A stretch of DNA of 57,477 bases from an uncultured Geobacteraceae bacterium (lineage in GTDB: Bacteria; Desulfobacterota; Desulfuromonadia; Geobacterales; Pseudopelobacteraceae): contig CAIOXL010000173.1 in assembly GCA_903862245.1 (NCBI GenBank), forward strand, positions 1 to 57,477, read 5' to 3'. Made by a program: the position numbers and the translations under genes. A model generated the notes under the pieces. That model ran no database searches and was not told where the DNA came from. It saw nothing but the letters and a program-made list of their open reading frames with translations. Below, in pieces: positions 34,563 through 43,861 of this stretch (position 1 is the first letter of the stretch; every line of letters starts with the position of its first letter).

Positions 34563-37118
34563 ATGGTAACGTTGACGATTGACGGTAAGGAAGTTCAGGT
34601 TCCCAAGGGGACGACCATCCTTGATGCAGCGGCGCAGCTGGGGATTACGATTCCGACGCTCTGCTGGCTGAAAAAGGTTTCAACTACCGGTGCCTGCCGA
34701 ATCTGCATCGTTGATGTTGCGGGTGTTGACCGCCCCATGACCGCCTGCAACACGCCGGTCAAGGAGGGGATCAGTGTGACCACCTCCACCCCCGCCCTGG
34801 AAAAAACCCGTAAAAAGACGCTGGAACTGATGCTCGTCAACCATCCGCTGGATTGCCCGATCTGTGACGCCGCAGGGGAGTGCAACCTGCAGGACAGCTG
34901 CTATTCTCTCAAGGTTGACAAAAACAGCTATGGTGCCGAACTGGAGCGCCTGCCGATCCGCTACGACTGGAAACTGCTGGAGAGCGATCCGAACCGCTGC
35001 ATCCTGTGTGAAAAATGCGTCAAGGTCTGCCGTGAAATTGTCGGCCGTGAAGCGATAGAGGTTGTGGACCGGGGTGACAATACCATCATCGACACCATGA
35101 CCCGCGAAGGGTTGGACTGTGATTTCTGCGGTAACTGCATCGGCGCCTGCCCGACCGGTACCCTGATCAGCAAACCGTTCAAATTCCGGGGACGCCCCTG
35201 GACGTTTGATGTCACCCCCGGTATCTGCGCGTTCTGTTCCTCCGGCTGCGAGGTCGAGTACCATACCAAGGATGGCCGGGTTGAACGGGTCACCAGCGCT
35301 GACGACAGCTTCAACCGGGGCAACCTCTGCATCAACGGCCGTTTCGGCTATGCCGCCTTTAACTCGCCGGAGCGCCTGACCTCGCCTCTGGTCAAAAGCG
35401 CCACCGGCAGACTTGAAAAAGCGTCCTGGGACCAGGCACTGGAAGCCGCTGCCACAGGGCTCAAGAACAGAACCGCCGATGCCGTTGCCGGTATCGGTTC
35501 ACCGAGGGTCACCAACGAAGAGAGCTATCTGTTCCAGAAGTTCCTGCGCGGAGCTCTGGGGAGCAACAATATCGACTCCGAGGCCCGTCTCGGTTACTTC
35601 TCCGCACAGGTCACCCAGTGGGAAATGCTTGGCTACAGCGGCGGGACATCCGCCATGGATGCCATTGAAAAAGCGACTGCCGTCGTTGTCGTGGGCGCTG
35701 ATCTCAAGGCTGAATCGGCCGGCTTTGCCTATCGCGCCATTCAGGCCGCCACGAAAAATGATGCCAAACTGATACTGGCAGGAAGCCGCGCCAGCTCCAT
35801 GAACAAGTTTGCCAATGCCTTCCTGCAGTGTGCTCCCGGCAGCGAAGCCTGGCTGGTGGCCGGTCTGAATAAGGCGATCGTGGCTGAAGGGCTCGCCTCC
35901 ACGGCTGGCCTGACGGAGTTTGACCGGCTGAAGGCATCACTGGATGCCCTGTCATTTGAACGGATCACCGAACTGACCGGAGTCTCCGAGGCTGCTCTGC
36001 GCGGTGCTGCTGCTCTGGCCTGTTCCGGCGGGCGCACCGCCGTTATCTACGGTGCCGATGTTATCCGTTCGGCTGACAGCAGGAACGCCGTTGCCGGTGC
36101 GGTCAATCTTGCGCTGCTGACCGGTGCCGTGACCGATGCGGGAGCCGGAATCTACCCGCTGGACGAAAAAAACAATACCCAGGGAATGCTGGACATGGGC
36201 GTCTGCCCGGAATATCTCCCCGGATACCATACCTATGACCATGCCGCCGCTTCGTTCAATGCCGCCTGGCATGCCACGATCCCGACCATCCCGGGAAAGG
36301 ATCTGTTCCAGATCGTTGATGCCATAGAAGCGGGTCAGATTACGGCGCTGTACGTTATGGGGAGTGACCCGCTCCACTTCATGCCGAATCGTGCCCGGGT
36401 GCTGAATGCCCTGAAAAAGCTGGAACTGCTGGTGGTGCAGGATCTCTTCCTGACCGATACCGCACAGCTGGCGCATATCGTTCTCCCCGCCGCAACCGGC
36501 GCCGAAAAGGGCGGTTCGTTCACCTCGGTTGACAATCGGGTGCAATGCTTTGGCGCAGCGGTCAAGCCGGCCGGTAATTCCCGCACCGATGGCGATATCC
36601 TGCAGGCGCTGCACACTCTGGTTTCGCCCCAGACAACGGTCGCCGGGCAGACATCCGATGCGCTGCACCATGAAATCACCACCCTGACCGGCCTTTACAG
36701 TGAGGTGTGCGATCACGACGGCTGCAGGATGGGACGGATCAAAAAACGTACGGGGTCATTCGTCTGTCTGCCCCTTGCACCGCTTGCACGGTCGGCGGGT
36801 GCTCGTCCGTTTGCCCTGACGATCGCTCCGCTGCTGCACCATAACGGCTCCATGACCACCCGGTCGGCCAACAACCTTCGTGTGTCGGGAGAGGCGTCTG
36901 TTTTCCTTTCCCGTGAGGATGCGGCAGCGCTCGGCATCACAGCCGGAGACCCTTTGACCATAACTTCAGATAACGGCAGCGTTTCGTTGAAGGCAGAGCC
37001 TTCCGAGCAGCTCCAGCGCGGCGCCCTGTTTATTCCGGCGCATTTCAGCGCGGCAGCGGTAACGGTTCTGACCGGTTCCGCCTCATTTCCACAGTACGTT
37101 TCTCTTTCTAAGGGGTAA
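34563..37118 (+). CDS. sfrA: NADPH oxidoreductase alpha subunit (SfrA-like, NuoG-type)
   Basis: An 851-residue protein built like NuoG/formate dehydrogenase alpha. The first 75 residues are a [2Fe-2S] ferredoxin domain (CWLKKVSTTGACRICIVDV). Next come NHPLDCPICDAAGECNLQD (His/Cys cluster), CILCEKCVKVCREIVG and CDFCGNCIGACPTGTL (two [4Fe-4S]), and CAFCSSGCEVEY of the molybdopterin-type domain. The remainder is molybdopterin oxidoreductase fold with a C-terminal dinucleotide-binding-like part. The start has GGAGAG at about 10 nt. Together with sfrB it gives a soluble electron-transfer complex. Confidence 0.88.
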   Translation: MVTLTIDGKEVQVPKGTTILDAAAQLGITIPTLCWLKKVSTTGACRICIVDVAGVDRPMTACNTPVKEGISVTTSTPALEKTRKKTLELMLVNHPLDCPICDAAGECNLQDSCYSLKVDKNSYGAELERLPIRYDWKLLESDPNRCILCEKCVKVCREIVGREAIEVVDRGDNTIIDTMTREGLDCDFCGNCIGACPTGTLISKPFKFRGRPWTFDVTPGICAFCSSGCEVEYHTKDGRVERVTSADDSFNRGNLCINGRFGYAAFNSPERLTSPLVKSATGRLEKASWDQALEAAATGLKNRTADAVAGIGSPRVTNEESYLFQKFLRGALGSNNIDSEARLGYFSAQVTQWEMLGYSGGTSAMDAIEKATAVVVVGADLKAESAGFAYRAIQAATKNDAKLILAGSRASSMNKFANAFLQCAPGSEAWLVAGLNKAIVAEGLASTAGLTEFDRLKASLDALSFERITELTGVSEAALRGAAALACSGGRTAVIYGADVIRSADSRNAVAGAVNLALLTGAVTDAGAGIYPLDEKNNTQGMLDMGVCPEYLPGYHTYDHAAASFNAAWHATIPTIPGKDLFQIVDAIEAGQITALYVMGSDPLHFMPNRARVLNALKKLELLVVQDLFLTDTAQLAHIVLPAATGAEKGGSFTSVDNRVQCFGAAVKPAGNSRTDGDILQALHTLVSPQTTVAGQTSDALHHEITTLTGLYSEVCDHDGCRMGRIKKRTGSFVCLPLAPLARSAGARPFALTIAPLLHHNGSMTTRSANNLRVSGEASVFLSREDAAALGITAGDPLTITSDNGSVSLKAEPSEQLQRGALFIPAHFSAAAVTVLTGSASFPQYVSLSKG

Positions 37119-37265
37119 CGGCGGTTCTCACAAAAGAATAACCATGCGGTACGGACAGTACGGACAGGGTCGCGTCTCAACTTGTGAACATTCAGGAGTT
37201 GGCACGCGGCCCTTCTTCTTCCCATGATCCGGCGATCAAACAAGCGGCAGCAGCGGACAGAGGCA

Positions 37266-38945
37266 ATGACCATATCCATCAGAAACAGACACCGGGCGTT
37301 ACTCCAGGCTGAAACCCATCTTCACCACCATGGGCGGGTGGGGCAGCTTTCGGTCTGCCTTGTTTCCCCCAGCCGCTATCAGACCGGCATGAGCAGCCTC
37401 GGTTTTCAGACGGTGTATGCGCTCCTGGCCGGCGCCACCGACATACGCTGTGAACGGGCGTTTCTTCCCGATCGTGAAGAGCTGGAAGAGTACCGCCGCA
37501 GCGGCACTCCGCTGCTCTCCCTGGAATCTTCAACCCCCCTGGCTGATTTTGATGTGATCGCCTTTTCCACCTCCTTTGAACCGGACTATCTGAATATCCC
37601 CCTCCTTCTCACGCTGGCCCGTATCCCGCACTTCTCCGCCCAGCGGAGTCAAACCGACCCGCTGGTCATTGCCGGAGGCGCCGCATTTTTTATCAATCCG
37701 GAACCGGTGGCCGATTTCATTGACGCCATCTGCATCGGTGAAGGGGAGGATGTGGTGCCGCGCATGGTGGCAACGCTGCTCAGCCCGGTTGACAACGGCC
37801 GGCGCGGCCTGTTGCAGGCTCTTGCCGCTATCCCCGGGGTGTACATTCCGTCGTTTTATCACCCCATATACGATTCGGACGAATTGATCCGCTATGAGGC
37901 TGCAGCCGGTGCTCCGCTGCCGGTCACGCGCCAGCCGGTCTGCCTGGAACAGCACGAGCCGTCTGCATCCCAGATCCTGACGGAAAACACCGAATTCGGT
38001 GATATGTTTCTGGTGGAAGTCGCCCGAGGCTGCCCACGCGGCTGCCGCTTCTGCAGTTCCGGGTTTATCTACGGAGCTTTTCGCCAGCACTCTTTTGACA
38101 GCCTGGTCGCCCTGATTGACCGGGGGCTTGAACATCGGAGCAAGGTCGGACTGGTGGGCGCCGCCGTGTCGGACTACGCCGGAATCGGCCGTCTCTGCAG
38201 CCATATAACGGCACAGGGGGCCAAGGTTTCGGTATCATCCCTCCGGATCGACCGGATCGACCCCGAGATGCTGGATGCTCTGCTTGCCAGCGGCCACAAA
38301 ACAATCTCCCTGGCTCCGGAGGGGGGATCGCAGCGCATGCGCGATGTGATTCGCAAAAATCTGACCGAGGCGCAGATTCTGGATGCCTGCGGGATGCTGA
38401 TTTCACGGGATATCCTCAATCTGAAGCTCTATTTCATCATCGGCCTTCCGGGCGAAACCGATGCCGATCTTGAGGAATTGATCCGGCTGGTGGAAACAAT
38501 CCGCGAGCGGGTCATCGAACGGGGACGGATCAACAAGCGACTGGGGGAAATCACCCTGTCGGTCAACCCCTTTATCCCCAAGCCGTTTACCCCTTTTCAG
38601 TGGTGCGGCATGGAGCCGCTCCCCTCTCTGGAACGGAAGGTAAAACTGTTGGAAACCCGGCTGCGGCGACTGTCCAATGTCAAACTGAAGGTGGAAAGCC
38701 TGCGGGAATCCTATCTGCAGGCGCTCCTGTCCCGGGGCGATCGCCGTTTGGCACCGCTGCTCGTTGACATGGCCGGGGGGGCAAACCTGAAAAAAGCGGC
38801 CAAAAGCTGCGGCATCGACACCGGGTGGTATGTACAGCGCACGATCGCCGCCGAGGAAATCCTCCCCTGGAGCGTTATCGGGACGGCGGATCAGGCCATG
38901 CTTCGGGTGGAGTATGAGCGGGCGCTGGCGGGAGGGCCACTGTGA
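37266..38945 (+). CDS. B12-binding-type radical SAM protein
   Basis: A 559-residue radical SAM protein. Residues 256-263 read CPRGCRFC, the CxxxCxxC cluster ligands, preceded by GDMFLVEVARG. An N-terminal Rossmann-like part (SVCLVSPSRYQTGMSSLGFQTVYALL, DVIAFSTSFEPDYLN, GGAAFFINPEPVADFID) resembles a degenerate cobalamin-binding domain. It matches the type annotated TIGR03960, but here without the fused DUF2344 tail. The ATG at 37266 has AGAGG upstream; the start at 37224 has none. It overlaps the next small gene by 4 nt (GTGA). Confidence 0.85.
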   Translation: MTISIRNRHRALLQAETHLHHHGRVGQLSVCLVSPSRYQTGMSSLGFQTVYALLAGATDIRCERAFLPDREELEEYRRSGTPLLSLESSTPLADFDVIAFSTSFEPDYLNIPLLLTLARIPHFSAQRSQTDPLVIAGGAAFFINPEPVADFIDAICIGEGEDVVPRMVATLLSPVDNGRRGLLQALAAIPGVYIPSFYHPIYDSDELIRYEAAAGAPLPVTRQPVCLEQHEPSASQILTENTEFGDMFLVEVARGCPRGCRFCSSGFIYGAFRQHSFDSLVALIDRGLEHRSKVGLVGAAVSDYAGIGRLCSHITAQGAKVSVSSLRIDRIDPEMLDALLASGHKTISLAPEGGSQRMRDVIRKNLTEAQILDACGMLISRDILNLKLYFIIGLPGETDADLEELIRLVETIRERVIERGRINKRLGEITLSVNPFIPKPFTPFQWCGMEPLPSLERKVKLLETRLRRLSNVKLKVESLRESYLQALLSRGDRRLAPLLVDMAGGANLKKAAKSCGIDTGWYVQRTIAAEEILPWSVIGTADQAMLRVEYERALAGGPL

Positions 38946-39121
38946 AAACCTGTACCATGTGCCGCAGGGAATATGACGAAAACGCACCGCGCACCGGGTA
39001 TGCCGAGGCGGGAGAGTGGCTGGCCGGTGAGGTATGGCATGATGCCGGGGAGTTGTGTCCGCTCTGTCTGGAGAACCGTGCCCGGCTGGTGATGATGTAT
39101 CACTCCGGGTACAATTCCTAG
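38942..39121 (+). CDS. 59-residue zinc-ribbon-like protein
   Basis: Starts with GTG overlapping the radical SAM stop (GTGA), so translation is coupled. The sequence MKTCTMCRREYDENAPRTGY ... LCPLCLENRARLVMMYHSG has two CxxC pairs, CTMC at 4-7 and CPLC at about 40-43, expected to bind zinc or an iron-sulfur cluster. A strong terminator follows 22 nt after its stop. The function is unknown; it may be an accessory to the radical SAM enzyme. Such a short gene is easily missed. Confidence 0.65.
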   Translation: MKTCTMCRREYDENAPRTGYAEAGEWLAGEVWHDAGELCPLCLENRARLVMMYHSGYNS

Positions 39122-39143
39122 AGCGCTGCATCAGGGGATAAAC

Positions 39144-39178
39144 AAAAAGAGGCGGGCACACTGCCCGCCTCTTTTTGT
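39144..39178 (+). terminator. rho-independent terminator after the radical SAM operon
   Basis: AGAGGCGGGCA and TGCCCGCCTCT pair around a CAC loop, preceded by A5 and followed by T5. It can work in both directions because of the flanking A and T runs. It is followed by a dispersed repeat, as is the terminator at 54286-54323. Confidence 0.85.
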
Positions 39179-39195
39179 TATGAACCTACAAAAAA

Positions 39196-39346
39196 CAGTT
39201 GAAACACGGAGCAACTGTGCAACGGAGTAAAATCTGAGAACTTTTTTTTGGAAACCCTTTGTTGATACTCGCCTTTTTGGTGAATGATCTGTTCGGTGTA
39301 GTCCTTTAATTTCTCAGTTGCTCCGTTGCTCTGTGTTATTCGAACT
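39196..39346. repeat. inverted copies of a CACGGAGCAAC-type dispersed repeat
   Basis: GAAACACGGAGCAACTGTGC at 39201-39220 begins one copy, and the complement of ACACAGAGCAACGGAGCAAC lies at about 39317-39336 as an inverted copy. About 80 nt of unremarkable sequence separates them. A third copy is at 54330-54376. The 253-nt gap holds this repeat, the terminator and no gene. Confidence 0.7.
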
Positions 39347-39374
39347 GCCGTTTTTGGATAAGTCTGCTGTAATC

Positions 39375-40565
39375 CTATCGGGCTGCCACCGCTTCGGCCG
39401 CCGCCCGTCCGAGCGCTTCACACCGTTCAAGCACTTCCGGTTTCGGCGAGAAAATTGTTTTCACCGTTTCACCCACCAGCTTGAAGCCGAGGCTTTTCAA
39501 GCGCTCTTCCGCCATTTTGCAGGCTTCGCCGCTCCAGCCGTAGCTACCGAATATTCCGGCCAGATTGGTTTTCAATTTTACGGTACTGAGGTACGCCAGC
39601 ACTTCCCACATCGGCTTTGCGATGTCGCGGTTAAAGGTGGGGATGCCGAACAGCAGCGCGTCGGCCTCTTCCATCAGATTGCGCAGTTCACTGGCATTCA
39701 GGCTGTTGATGTGATAGCTGGCCACCTCTATCCCCCCCTGTGACACACCGTTGGCAACGGCGTGAGCCATCTTTTCGGTGCTGCCGTGCGGCGACAGGAA
39801 GAGCAGAACGACCTTTTTGTTCTGGGAGGTCGGCTTGCTCCAGTTTTCAAACTGCTGGATAACCCGCCAGGGATCACGGCGGATAATCGGCCCGTGACTG
39901 GGGCAGATCATGTCGATCACGTCGTGGCGAATTTTCTCTACTGCGGCCAGCACTTTGTCCTTGAAGGGGCGGAAGATGCAGTCAAAATAGAAATGGCGTG
40001 CCGAGGTAAAGTCTTCCACCTCATCGTTAAAAATATGTCCGGTCTGCCAGAAGTGGGCGGCAAAGGCGTCGCAGGAAAAGAGGATCTTGTCTTCCTCCAG
40101 CCGGGTGAACATGGTGTCGGGCCAGTGCAGGAACGGGGCGGAGATGAAGCGGAGTGTGCGTCCCCCCAGATCAAGGGTGTCCCCGTCCTTCACGGTCTGA
40201 CAGGTAATCGGTTTCGGCAGGATGTTGGCAAGAAAATTCTTGGCGGCGATGGAACAGATAACCGTCGCCTGGGGTGCCTGCTCCAGAAGATACATCAGTG
40301 AGCCGGAATGATCGTGCTCCGTATGGTTGACGATGATGTAGTCGATCGTCTTCGGGTCCACCAGCGACCTGACCTTGTCCATGTACTCATCGACAAATTT
40401 TTCCTCGACCGTGTCGATGAGAACGGTTTTGTCAGCCCCTTTCAGCAGATAGGCATTGTAACTGGTGCCATGTTCCGTCGGAAAAAGGTCGTCAAAGACC
40501 CGCAGATCCGGATCCTCTGACCCGATCCAGTAGAGGCCTGTTTTAATTTCTATTGGTCCCAGCAT
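39375..40565 (-). CDS. FprA-family flavodiiron protein
   Basis: A 396-residue A-type flavoprotein. The N-terminal metallo-beta-lactamase-like domain has the di-iron ligands in NHTEHDHSG near 79-87, SCDAFAAHF and CPSHGPI. The C-terminal flavodoxin domain (VLLFLSPHGSTEKMAHAVANG from about 260) binds FMN. Such proteins reduce O2 or NO to protect anaerobes. Start: MLGPIEIKTGLYW at 40565; the frame upstream to 40649 is intergenic. It is divergent from radA. Confidence 0.92.
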   Translation of the reverse strand: MLGPIEIKTGLYWIGSEDPDLRVFDDLFPTEHGTSYNAYLLKGADKTVLIDTVEEKFVDEYMDKVRSLVDPKTIDYIIVNHTEHDHSGSLMYLLEQAPQATVICSIAAKNFLANILPKPITCQTVKDGDTLDLGGRTLRFISAPFLHWPDTMFTRLEEDKILFSCDAFAAHFWQTGHIFNDEVEDFTSARHFYFDCIFRPFKDKVLAAVEKIRHDVIDMICPSHGPIIRRDPWRVIQQFENWSKPTSQNKKVVLLFLSPHGSTEKMAHAVANGVSQGGIEVASYHINSLNASELRNLMEEADALLFGIPTFNRDIAKPMWEVLAYLSTVKLKTNLAGIFGSYGWSGEACKMAEERLKSLGFKLVGETVKTIFSPKPEVLERCEALGRAAAEAVAAR

Positions 40566-40827
40566 GGTAACGTGTTCTCCTTTTTTTCTGCAGCGATCCG
40601 CAGCGTTGAGGCTGCTGCAACTCGTGGTGTATTTCAATGCCATATCCAATTACGGCGATAATATACCAGAAGTCATATCTCCTGTACAGGCTGCAAATCA
40701 TAAATTCGCAATTGCTTCACCGGCCTGTTTCCTGTATTTACGGCGAAAACTATGCAATACTGCACCGGCCGAATTTCCGTCACCACACCATATTCGCGCC
40801 TGTTCTGCAGGCTGTCAGCGGGGTTCT

Positions 40828-42180
40828 ATGAAACAGAAAACGGTTTTTACCTGCCAGAAATGCGGCAGCCAATCCCCCAAATGGCTGGGCAAGTGTCCTG
40901 ACTGCGGTGCCTGGAACAGTATGGCGGAAGAGGCGGTCGTCAAGGCTTCCCATGCGGTACACCCCGCCAGTGGAGCACGTCCGGTGCCGATTTGCGACGT
41001 TCCCCCCCAGACAGAGAGTCGCAGGCCGACCGGTATCGGCGAACTGGACCGGGTGCTGGGTGGCGGGATCGTCCCCGGTTCGCTCGTGCTGATCGGCGGT
41101 GATCCTGGCATCGGCAAGTCAACGCTGCTGCTGCAGGCGATGCACACCCTGGCGGAGGAAGCGGGCAGGGTGCTGTACGTTTCGGGGGAGGAGTCGGCTT
41201 CACAGACCCGGCTGCGGGGCGAGCGTCTCGGTGCCTCCAGCAAAAATCTGCTGATACTGGCGGAGAACTCGCTGGAAGCGATCCTGAGCCAGGCCGCCGC
41301 ACTCAAGCCGGCCGCCATGGTGGTGGACTCGATCCAGACGGTCTGGACCTCTGCCCTGGAATCTGCCCCCGGCAGCGTCAGCCAGGTGCGGGAATCGGCC
41401 GGCAAACTGATGCTGCTTGCCAAGGGGAGCGATATCCCCATATTCATCGTCGGCCATGTCACCAAGGATGGCTCCATTGCCGGTCCGCGCGTGCTGGAAC
41501 ATATGGTTGACACGGTTCTCTATTTCGAGGGGGACGGCAGCCACCCGTTCCGCATTCTTCGGGCGGTGAAGAACCGCTTCGGCTCGACCAACGAAATCGG
41601 AGTGTTTGAAATGAAACAGGAGGGGCTGTGCGGGGTGGCAAACCCTTCGGAACTGTTTCTCTCCGAGCGCCCTCTTGGGGTGTCCGGCTCGGTTGTCACC
41701 ACCTCCCTTGAGGGGAGCAGGCCGTTGCTGGTGGAACTTCAGGCGCTGGTAACCGCTTCATCCTACGGCGTCCCGCGCCGGACCACCATCGGGGTCGACC
41801 ATAACCGCCTGGCGCTGCTGGTGGCGGTGCTGGAAAAGAAAGTCGGTCTGCACATGGCCGGACAGGACATCTTCCTGAATGCGGCCGGCGGTGCCCGGCT
41901 GAACGAACCGGCCGCCGACCTGGCCATGATTATGGCCGTCGCCTCCAGCCATCTGGACAAGGCCATCCCCCCCGACACGGTCATCTTCGGTGAAGTTGGT
42001 CTGGCCGGTGAGGTACGGGCGGTCACCCAGCCCGAACTGCGCATTGCCGAAGCGGAAAAGCTTGGCTTCAAGCGCTGCATCATTCCGGCCGGCAGCCTGA
42101 AGCGCCTGAAGAAACGGGGCATCAAGCTGGAAGGGGTCGCGACGGTGCAAGGTGCTCTGGATGTGATGTTTGATTCGTGA
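40828..42180 (+). CDS. radA: DNA repair protein RadA/Sms
   Basis: A 450-residue RadA. CQKCGSQSPKWLGKCPDCGAW is the N-terminal zinc finger, GGDPGIGKST the Walker A, the KNRFGSTNE motif is RadA-specific, and the C-terminal LonB-like domain carries NAAGGARLNEPAADLA. It promotes branch migration in recombination. The ATG at 40828 gives the zinc finger at the usual position; an open frame back to 40564 is not coding. The 262-nt region upstream is shared with the divergent FprA gene. Confidence 0.96.
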   Translation: MKQKTVFTCQKCGSQSPKWLGKCPDCGAWNSMAEEAVVKASHAVHPASGARPVPICDVPPQTESRRPTGIGELDRVLGGGIVPGSLVLIGGDPGIGKSTLLLQAMHTLAEEAGRVLYVSGEESASQTRLRGERLGASSKNLLILAENSLEAILSQAAALKPAAMVVDSIQTVWTSALESAPGSVSQVRESAGKLMLLAKGSDIPIFIVGHVTKDGSIAGPRVLEHMVDTVLYFEGDGSHPFRILRAVKNRFGSTNEIGVFEMKQEGLCGVANPSELFLSERPLGVSGSVVTTSLEGSRPLLVELQALVTASSYGVPRRTTIGVDHNRLALLVAVLEKKVGLHMAGQDIFLNAAGGARLNEPAADLAMIMAVASSHLDKAIPPDTVIFGEVGLAGEVRAVTQPELRIAEAEKLGFKRCIIPAGSLKRLKKRGIKLEGVATVQGALDVMFDS

Positions 42181-42220
42181 TACAGATATCCCCTACAACT
42201 ACGCAAGGAGGCTTGCCGAC

Positions 42221-43861
42221 GTGACTGACAACCGTGTACCCCGCACCCCGTCCGCCCATGACTACCAGCTTTTGATCAAGAATCTGCTCTTCTCTCCGGT
42301 GGTGAACAACCCGGAGCAGGAGATCGTGTATCGCGGCACGTTCCGCTACACCTATCGACAGCTGCACCAGCGGGTCAAGCGGCTGGCATCCGCCCTGACG
42401 GCCCTTGGCGTTAAGCCGGGGGACACGGTGGCGATCATGGACTGGGACTCGCACCGCTATCTGGAGTGCTTCTTCGCCGTCCCGATGATCGGCGCGGTAC
42501 TGCACACCATCAACGTGCGCCTCTCGCCGGAGCAGATCCTGTACACCATCGACCATGCCGAGGATGATGTGCTGCTGGTCAATGCCGAGTTCGTGCCGAT
42601 TCTGGAGCAGATCCGCGGTCGTATAGATACGGTAAAGAGTTTTGTCCTGCTCAATGACGACCCGGCGCCGCCGACCACCACGATCCCCTTTGCCGGAGAG
42701 TATGAGGCCCTTCTCCACGGGGCGCTGCCCGAATTCGATTTTGCCGATTTCGATGAAAACAGCCGCGCCACCACCTTTTACTCCACCGGGACAACCGGCA
42801 TGCCCAAAGGGGTGTATTTCAGTCATCGCCAGCTGGTTCTGCACACTATGGGGGCGCTTGCCGCCCTCGGTTCCGCCACCCGGCATGGGCGCTTCCACCG
42901 GGAGGACGTGTACATGCCGATTACCCCCATGTTCCACGTCCATGCCTGGGGTCTCCCCTATGTGGCCACCATGCTGGGGGTGAAACAGGTATACCCGGGG
43001 CGCTATGTTCCTGATCTGCTCCTTGAGCTGGTGGAAAAAGAGGGGGTCACGTTTTCCCACTGTGTGCCGACGATCCTCCATATGCTGCTCAAACACCCGC
43101 ACGCCGCGCGGATCGACCTGTCGGGGTGGAAACTGATCATCGGCGGGGCGGCCATGTCCCGTGCCCTCTGTCTCGAGGCCATGGGGCGGGGCATAGATAT
43201 CTTCACCGGCTACGGCATGTCCGAAACCTGCCCGCTCCTGACTCTGGCCCACCTGACCCCGGAAATGATGGATCTCTCCCCCGAAGAACAGGCGCTGATC
43301 CGCTGCAAAACCGGCAGCTCGCTGCCGCTGGTCGATCTGAAAGTCGTGGATGCGCAGCAGCGGGAACAGCCGCGTGACAACAGCAGCCCCGGCGAAATTG
43401 TGGTGCGGGCCCCCTGGCTGACCCAGGGATACCTCAAGGACCATAAAGCCTCTGAACGGTTGTGGGAAGGGGGGTGGCTGCACACCGGGGATGTGGCGGT
43501 GCGTGACCGGTCCGGCTACGTTAAAATTACCGATCGGACCAAGGATATTATCAAGGTGGCTGGTGAATGGGTTTCGTCGCTGGAGCTGGAGGACCTCATC
43601 GCCCACCATCCGGGCGTTTCCGAAGTGGCGGTCATTGGCAGTATCGACGAGAAGTGGGGGGAACGTCCCCTGGCGCTGGTTGTGCCGCGCCCTGACAGCA
43701 GGCTGACGGAGAAGGATGTCATACACCTGGTCAAGGAATACGCCGATAAGGGGCTGGTCAACAAGCATGTGGTGCTGCTGAAGGTGCGCTTTGTCGATGC
43801 CATCGACAAAACCAGCGTCGGCAAGGTGAACAAGGTCATGTTACGGGAGAAGTATGTCTGA
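42221..43861 (+). CDS. AMP-dependent fatty acid-CoA ligase
   Basis: A 546-residue ANL-superfamily ligase that activates carboxylic acids, probably medium- to long-chain fatty acids, as CoA thioesters. Motifs are FYSTGTTGMPKGVYFSHRQ (ATP loop), YGMSETCPLLTL, WLHTGDVAVRDRSGYVKITDRTKDIIK and a late K in KTSVGKVNK. The GTG at 42221 is chosen because AAGGAGG lies 9 nt upstream; the in-frame ATG at 42170 overlaps the end of radA. It overlaps the following thioesterase by 8 nt. Confidence 0.9.
   Translation: MTDNRVPRTPSAHDYQLLIKNLLFSPVVNNPEQEIVYRGTFRYTYRQLHQRVKRLASALTALGVKPGDTVAIMDWDSHRYLECFFAVPMIGAVLHTINVRLSPEQILYTIDHAEDDVLLVNAEFVPILEQIRGRIDTVKSFVLLNDDPAPPTTTIPFAGEYEALLHGALPEFDFADFDENSRATTFYSTGTTGMPKGVYFSHRQLVLHTMGALAALGSATRHGRFHREDVYMPITPMFHVHAWGLPYVATMLGVKQVYPGRYVPDLLLELVEKEGVTFSHCVPTILHMLLKHPHAARIDLSGWKLIIGGAAMSRALCLEAMGRGIDIFTGYGMSETCPLLTLAHLTPEMMDLSPEEQALIRCKTGSSLPLVDLKVVDAQQREQPRDNSSPGEIVVRAPWLTQGYLKDHKASERLWEGGWLHTGDVAVRDRSGYVKITDRTKDIIKVAGEWVSSLELEDLIAHHPGVSEVAVIGSIDEKWGERPLALVVPRPDSRLTEKDVIHLVKEYADKGLVNKHVVLLKVRFVDAIDKTSVGKVNKVMLREKYV

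Noticed and set aside
39196-39346. CRISPR-like repeats
   Set aside because: Only two inverted copies and no regular spacers or cas genes.
42122-43768. 548-codon open frame antisense to the CoA ligase
   Set aside because: It mirrors the ligase codons, has no recognisable domain, and the plus-strand gene has clear motifs and a ribosome site.
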